Assembly: GCF_033115175.1 (NCBI RefSeq)
Contig: NC_084838.1
Location: forward strand, 39,783,468-39,847,467
DNA from: Lepus europaeus
Lineage: Eukaryota; Chordata; Mammalia; Lagomorpha; Leporidae
Direction of reading: 5' to 3'
Length of the DNA stretch: 64,000 bases
Below, piece after piece: positions 16,932-26,600 of this stretch. Below the pieces are notes generated by a model, which ran no database searches, was not told the origin of the DNA, and saw only the letters and a list, made by a program, of their open reading frames with translations. Both the position numbers and the translations under genes were made by a program. The first letter of the stretch is position 1. The number at the start of each line of letters is the position of its first letter.

Positions 16932-17262
16932 GGGGGTGGGCATTTGGCACAATGATTCAGTCCCCACCTGGGTCACCTGTATCCCATATCAGCGTGCCTG
17001 GTTTTAGTTCGGGCTCCTCTGCTTTGATCAAACTTCCTGCCGGTTCACTGAGAGGCAGCAGATGATGGCTCAAGCACTTGGGTCCCTGCTACCCATGTGG
17101 GAGACCTGAATTGAGCTCCAGACTCCTGCCTTCATCCTGGCCCCGGCCTGGATGTTGCAGGCATTTGAGGAGTGAACCAGTGGGTAGAAGATCTATTTCT
17201 CTATCTTCCTGCCTTCCATCTCTCTGCCTTTCATATAAGATGAAAATAATCTTGAAAAAAGA
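16932..17262 (+). repeat. C-repeat SINE, sense, older subfamily
   Basis: The head is diverged (GGTGGGCATTTGGCACAATG). The body has CCCATGTGGGAGACCTGAAT and AGTGAACCAGTGGGTAGAAG. The tail is decayed. Confidence 0.82.
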
Positions 17263-17393
17263 AAAAGAAACTATACCCATTAGGCAGTCTTTCCCTTTTC
17301 TTCCTTTAACATCTGACATCTTAATCTGCTTTCTATCTCTGTCTCTATAGATACTTCATAAAAGGGGCATCATACGATATGTGGCCTCTTATA

Positions 17394-17715
17394 ATACGTA
17401 TTTGTTTATTTGAAAGGCAGATCAACAGAGAAGGAGCTACAGAGAGAAAAGAGATCTTCCATCCCCTGGTTCACTCCCCAAGTGGCTGCAACAGCCAGAT
17501 CTGGGCCAGGATGAAGACAGGAGCCAGGATCTTCATAATGTCTCCTACATGGGTGACAGGAACCCAAGTGCTTGGGCCATCTTCTGCTACCTTCCCAGGT
17601 ACACGGCAGGAGATTGGATCAGAGGAGCAGCTGGGACTCAGAACCAGGACTCTGATAGGGGATGAAGGCATTGCAAGTTGTGGTCTAATCTACTATGCCA
17701 CATTTGCCCCAATAT
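17394..17715 (-). repeat. C-repeat SINE nested in LINE-1, antisense
   Basis: It begins GTATTTGTTTATTTGAAAGG and ends with a decayed inverted head ACTATGCCACATTTGCCCC. Confidence 0.85.
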
Positions 17716-17966
17716 ATGGCCTTTTCTGTCAGGCTTTTTTTTTTTTTTTTTTAACAGCCTAATGTTTTCAAAGGTCATCCCTGTTGCAGCATGTATCATG
17801 GGTTTCTCGTTCCTTTTTATGGCTTACCTGTAATAATAATTCATTGCACAGATACACCACATTTTGCTTATTTAGTCATCCATTTGTGGAATTTGGGTTT
17901 CCACCTTTATGTTAGGAACAGTGCAGCTGTGAACATTTACATACGAGTTTTTGCTTATACCTGTTT

Positions 17967-18280
17967 TAATTTTTTTTTTTTTTATTTGAAAGGTAGAAAT
18001 ACACAAAAACAAAGACAGAGATTTTTCATTTGCGGGCTAACTCCCCAAATGCCTACAATGGCTGGGCTGGGCCAGATTGAAGCCAAGAGCCTGGAACTCA
18101 ATCTGGGACTCCCATGTGGGTGGCAGGAACCAACCGCTTGAGCTGTCATCTGCCTCCCACAGTGCACATCAGCAGTAAGTTGGGATTGAAAGTGGAGTTG
18201 GGACTTGAACACTGGCACTGTGATATGAGAGGCAGCTGTCCCAAGCACTTTTCAACCACTGTGCCAAATGTCCCCCTCTG
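17967..18280 (-). repeat. Older SINE nested in LINE-1, antisense
   Basis: A T-run and ATTTGAAAGGTAGAAATACAC start the copy. CCACTGTGCCAAATGTCCCCC ends it. Diverged body. Confidence 0.82.
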
Positions 18281-18392
18281 TTTTGAAATGTTTTAATTTC
18301 TCTTGGGTATATACCTAGTAGTAAACTATGGAATTGCTGGGTCATATAATAACTCTGTTTAATCTTTTAAAGAATTGCCATTCTGCTTTCTT

Positions 18393-18679
18393 TCAAGATT
18401 TATTTATATATTTGAAAGGCAGAGTTACAGAGAGGAAGAGACAGATCTTCTATTCACTGGAAGGAGATAGAGATTTCTCTCTCAAATGGCCGCAATAGCC
18501 CGGGTTGGGCCAGGCTGAAGCCAGGAGCCTGGAACTCCATTCTGGTCTCCAACATAGGTGTCAGGGCCCCAAGGTTGGGCCATCTTCCACTGCTTTCCCA
18601 GGCACATTAACAGAAAGCTGGATTTGGTACAGGTGACACAAGTCCCAATTTAACCCACTGTGCCACAATGCCAGCCCCT
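18393..18679 (-). repeat. SINE nested in LINE-1, antisense
   Basis: The copy runs from AAGATTTATTTATATATTTG to GTGCCACAATGCCAGCCCC. A region near 18450 is rearranged relative to other copies. Confidence 0.85.
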
Positions 18680-18778
18680 GCCAATGTGTTTTCTAAAGTT
18701 CCTGAACTATGTTAGATTCCCATCAGCAGTGTATGTTGATTCAGATTTATCTATATTCATGTTAATACTTATGTCTTT

Positions 18779-19101
18779 AAAAACCATTTATTTATTTAAG
18801 TATGTATGTATTTATTTGAGAGGCACAGAAGCAGATAAAGAGATATCTCCCATTCACTGACTGATCTTCAAACACCTGCAGTAGCCAGGGCTGGCCCAGG
18901 CCAAAATCAGGAGTCAGGAACTCAAATCCAGATCTCTCAAGTAAGTGGCAGAAACCCAAGTACTTGAGCCATCAGCTGCTGCCTTCCCAGGAAGCTGGAA
19001 TTGGGAGTGGAGCCTGAACTTGAAACCAGATACCCAGATACCCAGATGTGGGATATATGCATCCCAAGCAGCATCTTAACTGCTAGGCCAAATGTTCACC
19101 C
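18779..19101 (-). repeat. Older SINE nested in LINE-1, antisense
   Basis: It begins AAACCATTTATTTATTTAAG, has GAAACCCAAGTACTTGAGCC in the body, and ends TGCTAGGCCAAATGTTCACCC. Confidence 0.82.
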
Positions 19102-19112
19102 TTGTTATCTAC

Positions 19113-19449
19113 CTTTTTTAAAAAAAATTTTTTTATTAGACAGAATTATAGACAGTGAGAGAGAGATAGAGAGAAAGGTCTTCCTTCGGTTGGTTCACTC
19201 CCCTAATGGCCACTATGGCCGACGCTGCGCCGATCCAAAGCCAGGAGCAGGGTGCTTCCTCCCAGTATCCCATGCGGGTGCGGGGACCCAAGCATCTGGG
19301 CCGTCCTCCACTGCCTTCCCGGGCCACAGCAGAGAGCTGGACTGGAAGAGGAGCAACTGGGACAGAATCCGGTGCCCCAACTGGGACTAGAACCCGAGGT
19401 GTCAGTGCCGCAGGTGGAGGATTAGCCAAGTAAGCCACGGCGCCGGCTG
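19113..19449 (-). repeat. Young SINE of the doubled-B-box subfamily, antisense
   Basis: GACAGTGAGAGAGAGATAG and GGTCTTCCTTCGGTTGGTTC mark the younger subfamily. The head end carries two tandem tRNA-like blocks (ACAGAATCCGGTGCCC and GGGACTAGAACCCG) before CACGGCGCCGGC. Confidence 0.88.
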
Positions 19450-19619
19450 TTATCTAGCTTTGATTCCAATCATCCTAGTAGGTGTGAAGTAATACACCCA
19501 CTGTGTATTTGGCTTGTGGTTTTGGTTTGTTGATTGTGTATCTTTTCCTGTGCTTTTGAAGAAATGTCCAGATTCTTTTCCTATTTTTTTTATTGGATTA
19601 CTTGTCTTTTTACTGTTTT

Positions 19620-19914
19620 TAAAGTTATCTTTTGTCTACTTGAGAGGCAGAGAGAGCTCCTATCTGCTGGTTTACTCTTCAAAATGCCCATGACAGGCAG
19701 GACAGGGACAGGTCAAAGCCAGGAGCCAGGAACTCAATCCAGATCTCCCACGTGGATGGCAGGGACCCAAGTACTTGAACCATCATTTTCCACCTCCCAG
19801 AAGCATCATCAGGAACCTGAGTAGCTGGGACTTGAACCAGGTGCTCTGCTATGAGATGTGGGCATTCCAAGTGTAAGCTTACCTGGCTGTGTCACAATTG
19901 CTGCCCCTATTCTA
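19620..19914 (-). repeat. Older SINE nested in LINE-1, antisense
   Basis: TTTGTCTACTTGAGAGGCAG starts it and CTGGCTGTGTCACAATTGCTG ends it. Confidence 0.8.
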
Positions 19915-20018
19915 TGTGTATACATGTGTACAATGGTATCTCGGAGTTTAAATTTGCATTTCTCTTAATAGTGAATGATGTTGAAATCCATGTTTTTATG
20001 TGCTTCATTTTCCTTTTA

Positions 20019-20320
20019 AATATTGATTTATTTGAAGGCAGATTCACAAAGAGAGAGCGCTGGCTCTCTCATCTGCTGGTTTGCTCCCCAAATGTCTGCA
20101 ATGGCCAGGGCCAGGCCAGGCAGGAGCCAGGAGCCAGAAACTCCATCCTGTTATCCTGCATGGGTGGCAGGGCCCCAAGTACTTTCGTCTGCTACTTTCT
20201 CAGGCATATTAGTAGGGGGCTGGATGGGAAATGGTACAGCTGAGACTTGAACTGGCACTCATATGGGATGTAGGCATTGCAAGCATTGGCTTTACCCACT
20301 GGGCCCCAACACTGGCCCCT
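20019..20320 (-). repeat. SINE nested in LINE-1, antisense
   Basis: It begins AATATTGATTTATTTGAAGG and ends ACTGGGCCCCAACACTGGCCC. Confidence 0.84.
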
Positions 20321-20370
20321 GTGTGCTTCTGGTATCTTTTTTGTGTGTGTGAAATTACTGTCCATCTTTT

Positions 20371-20650
20371 TTTATTTATTATTATTATTATTAAATATTC
20401 ATTTATTGCCAAATTCTGGCATAACAGGCAGCAGCTTAACCTGCTGTGCCACAATGCTAGCCTATTCAGCTTTTTTTACATCTTTTTAAAAATATATTTA
20501 TTTATATACTTATTTGAAAGAGCATGTGAGAGAGAGAATCTTCCATCTGCTGGTTCACTCTCCAAATGCTCACAACAGCCAGGGCTGGACCAGGCTAAAT
20601 TCAGGAACCCCCTAGGAGTTCCATCCTGTTCTCCCACATGGGTGGCAGGT
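20371..20650 (-). repeat. Two truncated antisense SINE pieces
   Basis: An (ATT)n-containing stub with an inverted head (CTGCTGTGCCACAATGCTAGC) ends at 20463. A second copy starts at 20487 and is cut at GGGTGGCAGG near 20650, before the young sense SINE. Confidence 0.75.
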
Positions 20651-20673
20651 TTTTGTATGTATTAAAATTGTTG

Positions 20674-20984
20674 GGGGCCAGCGCCGTGGCTCACTTGGTT
20701 AATCCTCTGCCTGCGGCGCCGGTATCCCATATGGGCACCAGGTTCTAGTCCTGGCTGCTCCTCTTCCAGTCCAGCTCTCTGCTGTGGCCAGGGAGGGCAG
20801 TGGAGGATGGCCCAAGTGCTTGGGCCCCTGCACCTGCATGGGAGACTAGGAAGAAGCACCTGGCTCCTGGCTTCAGATCGGCACAGGGTTGGCCATAGCG
20901 GCCATTAGGGGAGTGAACCAACACAAGGAAGACCTTTCTCTCTGTCTCTCTCACTGTCTAGCTCTATCTGTCAAATAAAAAAAA
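20674..20984 (+). repeat. Young SINE, sense, inserted just upstream of the RPL35 pseudogene
   Basis: Full length, with head GGGGCCAGCGCCGTGGCTCA and tail CTGTCAAATAAAAAAAA. AAAATTGTTG is duplicated at 20664-20673 and 20985-20994. Confidence 0.93.
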
Positions 20985-20994
20985 AAAATTGTTG

Positions 20995-21383
20995 AGTGGT
21001 GGTGGCTGCAAGTCTTGTTCAGTCATGGCCAAGATCAAGGCTCGGGACCTTTGCGGCGTGAAGAAAGGGAGCTGCTGAAACAGCTGGATGACCTGAAGGT
21101 GGAGCCGTCCCAGCTGCGCGTCGCCAAAGTAACAGATGGTGCAGTGTCCAAGCTCTCCAAGGTCTGAGTTGTCCACGAATCCATCGCTGGTGTTCTCACT
21201 ATCATTAGCCAGTCCCAGAAAGAAAACTTCAGGAAATTCTACAAGGGCAAGAAGTACAAGCTACCGGCTCAACAAGCAGGAGGAGAACCTGAAGACCAAG
21301 AAGCAGCAGCAGCAGGAGTGGCTGTTCCCTCTGTGGAAGTACACAGTCAAGGCCTGAGCCCCAACGCATCAATAAAAATTGTT
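20995..21383 (+). pseudogene. RPL35: RPL35 processed pseudogene
   Basis: An intronless copy of ribosomal protein L35 begins at ATG 21025 ([11 protein letters not shown]). It keeps [30 protein letters not shown] and [10 protein letters not shown] in order and ends KYTVKA at 21356. AATAAA is at 21371-21376. It is dead: a small deletion shifts the frame near codon 15, a TGA replaces the codon after LSKV, and about 14 codons (the LDLRPKKTRAMRR part of the parent) are missing after KKYK. It has no introns and AAAATTGTT occurs on both sides (20985-20993 and 21375-21383), the marks of LINE-1-mediated retroposition. Confidence 0.93.
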
Positions 21384-21560
21384 TTCAAAATCTTTTATTA
21401 CTGAGCTTTCAGAATTTTATTCCTCCTTAGGAGATGTTAGGATTTACAAATCCTCCCACCTTGTGGCTTTTCTTTGAATTTCCTTAATGTTGTCTTTGTA
21501 CTGTTACAGAAAGCTGGATTGAAGAAATTCCCTTAGTGCAGACAGGCACCAGACGCCGGC

Positions 21561-21663
21561 TGGTGCCCATATGGGATGCTGGTGCTGCAGGCTGAGGTTT
21601 TTAAGATTTATGTATGTATGTATGTATGTGCGAGGCACAGTTACAGAGGGAGAGACAGAGATG
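21561..21663 (-). repeat. SINE-junction duplication, copy A
   Basis: A truncated antisense SINE end (GCCCATATGGGATGCTGGTG, then CTGCAGGCTGAGG) joins directly to the start of another antisense SINE (TTTTTAAGATTTATGTATG). The same joint appears at 22411-22513. Confidence 0.8.
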
Positions 21664-22047
21664 CAGGATGGGCAGAAACAGTTTAATACCGTCGATGGGC
21701 ACAGTGGAATTACTGCCCAAGACTGGGCATCCCATCCAGGTTTATTACAATATTTATAGGTTCATCAGCATCATGCATTAACAGTACAGCATTGGTGGGC
21801 TTAGCTGCAGCCTGTTGGACTCAGGACCACCTGTGAGGAACTTGAGACCAGGCTTATGGGGAATGGTTTACAGAAAACTGACACCTACCCAGACACATCA
21901 ACGCTATGGAGAACACAGATTTGGATGCCAATACTTATGAGGAGCTGGAACAGGGGTACAGTAAATAGAGATTAGGAAACCTCGGTGGTCTTGTCTCTCT
22001 CCCTTGTCTCTGGTCACAGCCTAACTGCCTCTTCAGTAGCACGAGTT
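21664..22047. other. Unclassified insert, possibly a remnant of a long-terminal-repeat element
   Basis: About 380 bp match neither the LINE-1 on both sides nor the SINEs, and interrupt an antisense SINE after AGAGACAGAG. The reverse strand has a TATA-like element and an AATAAA close together, which is compatible with an old solitary LTR fragment in minus orientation. No internal genes are visible. Low certainty. Confidence 0.3.
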
Positions 22048-22152
22048 TTAAACTTTGATGAGATCCGACTGATTTTATTGTTCATGCTTTTAATGTTGTG
22101 TATCAGAACTTGTAGCCAAGCCCAAGGTCATAAAGATGTTCTTTTTTCCTAA

Positions 22153-22448
22153 AGATTTATTTTATTTATTTGAAAGAGTTACAGAGAGGGGTAGAGACAG
22201 TGAGAGAGAAGGAGAGGTTCTCCATCCACTGGTTCATTCCCCAAATGGCTGCAATGGCCAGAACTGAGCCCATTTGAAGCCAGGAGCCAGGAGCTTGTTC
22301 CAGGTCTTCTGCATAGGCGCAGAGGCCCAAGGGCTAGGGTCTTGCTCCTCTGCTTTCCCAGGTGCGTTAGCAGGGAGCTGGATCCGAAGCGTAGCAGCAA
22401 GGACTCATACTGGAGCCCATGTGGGATGCTGGTGCTGCATGTTGAGGT
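22153..22448 (-). repeat. C-repeat SINE, antisense
   Basis: It starts AAAGATTTATTTTATTTATT and carries CATTCCCCAAATGGCTGCAA. Its head end is truncated at CTGCATGTTGAGG, where copy B of the duplicated junction lies (22411-22513). Confidence 0.87.
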
Positions 22449-22755
22449 TTTTAAGATGTATGTATGTATGTATGTATTTGAGAGGCAGAGTTACAGAGAG
22501 GGAGAGACAGAGAAGTCTTCCATCCACTCCAAAAATTGCTACAACAGGAGCTGAACCTATCAATCCAGGAGCTTCTTCTGGGTCTCCTACACGGGTGCAG
22601 GGGCCGAAGCACTTGGGCCGTCTTCCACTGCTTTCCCAGGCCATAGCAGAAAGCTGGATCGGAAGAGCAGCCGAAGGGACATGAACCAGCGTCCATATGG
22701 GATGCTGGCAACACAGGCGGAGGCTTAGCCTACTACGCCACAGTGCCGGCTCCAC
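22449..22755 (-). repeat. C-repeat SINE, antisense, with (TATG)n
   Basis: A (TATG)n stretch opens the copy and it ends CTACGCCACAGTGCCGGCTCC. A further stub of a SINE head (CTGCGCCACAGCACTGGAC) follows at about 22756-22793. Confidence 0.88.
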
Positions 22756-22899
22756 AGGCGAGGTTTTAGCTCCTGCGCCACAGCACTGGACTCTTGCGGT
22801 TTTTTTTTTTTTTTAAGTTTATATTTTGGGCTCTTAAGTTTACCTTGTGACCCACCCTCAGTTGCTTTTACGTGTGTAAGGTCAGGATTTTTTCTTTTA

Positions 22900-23615
22900 T
22901 TTGCGGAGGTGGGGTGGGGTGGTGGTGGTGGTTCCTGGATAGCCAATGACCCTAGCTCCATCTACGGAAAGGATTGGGCAGGTACCATGGGGCAGTGCAA
23001 GCTGCGCAAGCGAAGAGCCGCGCTGTCGGTCGACTGCACGCGGTGCGCACCCGTGGAAAGCGTGTGCGTGTTTGAAGTGCGAAGACCGGACGGTCACGAG
23101 GGTCCCCGCAGTTCGTACCTTTGGCACACACTTCCCGCGCCGGACGAACCTTTCTCGGCCGCACTGCGACTCCCAGCATGCAGCGCGCGAGGCGGCGCGC
23201 CGCGAGGCCAACACCCACAGGGCGGCCCGGGGGCGCGCGGCGGGCCGGGCGGGCCGGGGGCTCCCGCCAACCACCGCGGGAGGCTGGGCCTCTGCGAAGG
23301 CCGCGCCGTGCGACCCCCGGTCCAGACCGGCCCCCGGGGCTCCTGCTCCCGTCCGTCCGGGCTCGTTTGTTTTCCCGGTTTCCCGCGGGAGCCAGCTCTT
23401 GAAGGGGCCCAACCGCAGCCAGAGATTTGCAGGCCTGGCCAACCGGAGGCGAGGGTGGAGCCAGGGTGGGCAGCGCGTGGAGGGCGCTTAGCAAGGGGAC
23501 CCCGGGGGCAGCAGGGGAGCCCAGCAGAGTGCGGGAGTGCACTGGGCCCTCCCTGCTAGGGCAGGGGCTTTGCCCGCGCCAGCCTCATCCCACCAGGAGT
23601 CCAGCCTCGGCCACC
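22900..23615 (+). promoter_or_regulatory. FANCG: CpG island: FANCG promoter and 5' UTR
   Basis: Dense CpG sequence from about 22960 to 23560 precedes the FANCG ATG. CTGCGACTCCCAGCATGCAGC at 23164-23184 closely resembles the ZNF143/SBS site (ACTACAnnTCCCAGCATGC type). An inverted CCAAT context (AGCCAATGACC) lies near 22940. Long open frames on both strands here reflect GC content. Confidence 0.6.
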
Positions 23616-26600
23616 ATGTCCTCCCATACTGATCCGGGCTCCTCAGAGCCGCGCGCCAGCTGCCTGGACCTGTGGAGGGACAAGAATAACCGACTCGTTC
23701 GACAGGTCCAGGTAACGCGGTTGCTGGGACCCTCGCTCTGCAGCTCCACGATCATAGAAAGCAGGTTTGCAGCCAGTGGGGATTTACCCCAGCCAGGGGG
23801 GCAGTGGCTGGGCGGGACCTTTTCCAGAGAGCTAGCAGATGGGGAATGCATCCCTTGCCACTGCTGCAAGGAGAGAGAAAAAGACGGCGCCCCCGTGACA
23901 CCCGTCCCACGTTTGGCAGGTAGCTCAGGGCTCTGGTCTGTCTCTGAGGCGGCAGCGGTTGGCTCAAGACACATTGGAAGGGCTCAGAGAGCTCCTCCAC
24001 AGCCTGCAGGGTAAGCAGGGCCTTCTCCGGGGTGGTCAGGTTCTCCCGTGCGTTTCTGGGATTGAGATGGTTACTGGGGCTAGGGGTTGGGGGCCCAGGA
24101 GGGAATAGGGAGAGGGTGTCCAGTTTAAGGCACAGAGGGCCCTCGGGTGGAACAGTCTTTGGATGTGTGAGTCCTACACACACGTGTGCACACACAGACA
24201 TTTGAAGGAATGGGTTCCAGAACTTTCTAGAATGAAGTTCTCCAGGCTCCCTCCCTGACTCTTTGTCCAAAGCTGTATTGAGACCACTTTAGTTGGAGTA
24301 AGGGCTCTCAGAGTGTGATCTTCTCTGGGGAATCTTTCAAAGGGGAACGGTCTGTGAGACCAGCGTGTGTTGCTCCAGGGCTCCCTGCGGCTGTCCCTGT
24401 TCTACAGTTGGAGCTGACTGTCACCTGCAACTTCGTCATCCTGAAGGTGAGCCTGGCCCAGAGTTTCACTGAAGATCAGGCCCAGGATATCCAGCGGGGC
24501 CTAGAGAGAGGTGAGGGCCGAGGTGGCCTCCCACGCACCGGCCAATTTCAGTCTGGTTTAAGCCCTTGCAGGGGGGTGGGAGGAGCAACACAGGTCATCC
24601 CCTCCGTGGAGAGACATGCCCCTCTGCAGTCGTCCATGTGCTCTCAGACCTGAGGTGTTTTCATCATAACCTCTGGGCTTCTGCAGAGGGGAGGCTGGAA
24701 AGTGGGGGGAGATGGAGGATGAGGTCCCCCCTCAGGCGCATGTGTATGTGCTCCACAGTGCTGGAGATCCAGGAGCAGCCAGGGTCGAGGTTGGAAAGGG
24801 AGCCCATGGAACTGTGGAACTCTGTTCTCCGTGCTTCCTGCCTTGTGCCGGAGTTGCTCCCTGCCTTGCACCAGCTGGTCAGCCTGCAGGCTGCACTCTG
24901 GCTGAGTGCTGACCGTCTTCAGGATCTGGCCCTGCTGCTGCAGGCCCTGAACGGCAGCCAGGTAATGGGGAGGTGACCTGGAGCTCAGGGTCGCCACCTT
25001 CCTCCCTTCTCTCCAGCCTCTAACATCATTATAACTGGGAAGGCCACTGGGTTGGTGGTAAGAAAACCTAGGTTCTTACAGGGACTCTTGAGTGATTTCC
25101 TCTGGTTGGTCTCCCAGCAGAGAGAATTTTCTTGGGAGCATTTTTAAAAATAACTTGATGAATTTGGGTAGGGTTAGGGATCTTGTAATCTTGCTGAAGT
25201 CAACCTGCAGCCTCAGTTTTTCTATGGTCCTTGCCGCATGTTCTCATAGATCTTCACTGTTCTCAGGTTTTTCTCCCTTCCTTTATCTGTGCTCCACAGC
25301 TGTTTATGTCTTAGAGTCAGGGGAGCAGGAATCAGGAGCACCCTTAAGCTCAAGGTCCAACCCCGGAGACTAAGGAGGAGAGGGACTGATTGCAGGCGTG
25401 AAGCCTTTCACTGTCCTTCTCTCCGCAGAGTGGGACCTCTGAGGACCTGCTGCTACTTCTGAAAACCTGGAGGCCCCCAGCTGAGGAATCGGATGCTCCA
25501 CTGACTCTGCAGACTGCCCGAGGCTTGAGGGATGTTGTTCTGACAGCATTTGCCTACCGCCAAGGTCAGCTAGCAGCCTGACTCATGTGTTCCTTGCTTA
25601 CAGGGTTCTGTGGGCTCACAAGCTCCCCGCCATGTCCTCTGGGCTCTTGTTCCTCATCATGCCCCCTGCCCTGGGGCTGCTCTGAGCTTACAACCTGATT
25701 GCCCTCAGGCCTCCAGGAGCTGAACACAGGGAGCCTACCCGAGGCACTGGGCAGCCTCCACGAAGCAGCCTCAGGTCTGTGTTCACGGCCTCTGTTGGCC
25801 CAGGTGTATACGGCGGTGGGGACCTGTCTCCGAAAGATGGTAAAGAGGGTCCTAGGGTGGGTTGGGGGAATTATAGGCAGTATGGGCATCGTGAGAGTAG
25901 CTGAGGCCTGTGTCCCCCGACTCCTCTAGGGGCATCCACAGAGAGCGCTGCTGTACTTGATTGCAGCCCTGAAAGAGGGATCAGACTTGGGTCCTCCACT
26001 TCTGGAGGCCTCCAGGTTGTATCGGCAACTGGGGGACACAGCAGCAGAGCTGGAGAGTCTAGAGCTGCTGGTTGAGGTAAGGAACTGCCAGGTGGAGGAT
26101 TCCTGAGGTGTCGTGTCTGGGTGGGTCTGGTCAAAAAACAAGTGTAAGGACGTGTGGCTCTCAGAGATGCTGGGTGCCCTCTCTTCTTTCTGTCCCTTTT
26201 AGGCCTTGAGTATTGCACGCAGTTCTGAAGCCCCTCAGCTTCTCATTGACGTAGAGTTATTACTCCCACTTCCTGACGCTGCCTCGCCGCTTCACTGTGG
26301 CACACAGAGCCAGGCCAAGCACCTGCTAGCAAGCCGATGCCTGCAGACAGAGAGGTGAGGTTCCCCCTTGCTCACCTGAGCTCCTCCTCCTACTTCTGAT
26401 GCCTTCCCTGGAATACGACTGCTTTTGTTCTTGTTAATTGGGTATTCACCAAGATAGTGGCAAAAGCCTTGCTCCTGGATTCAAACTGATAACTCTTCAT
26501 CAAGACCAGAGGCAAGGAACCATTTATTTTTTTCTGCCAAGGGCCATTTGAATATCTATAACATCATTCACGGGCCATATACATTTATCAATTTGAGGCC

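Larger units (their letters stand above)
17330..22890 (+). repeat. Ancient LINE-1 3' region shattered by nested insertions
   Basis: Pieces of one old LINE-1 3' region occur in their normal order between younger insertions. They are about 17330-17393, 17716-17966 (GTGGAATTTGGGTTTCCACC), 18281-18392 (TTGGGTATATACCTAGTAGT), 18680-18778, 19450-19619 (CCAATCATCCTAGTAGGTGT), 19915-20018, about 21390-21540 (uncertain), 22048-22152 (TAGCCAAGCCCAAGGTCATA) and 22800-22890 (TTTGGGCTCTTAAGTTTACC). The order and shared orientation argue for one original insertion rather than many. Confidence 0.75.

Noticed and set aside
20995-21383. RPL35 as a working gene
   Set aside because: There are no introns, the frame is broken early, a stop interrupts it, and a central block is missing.
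22909-23559. Long open frames on both strands across the FANCG CpG island
   Set aside because: Overlapping frames on both strands are expected in CpG islands. None resembles a known protein.
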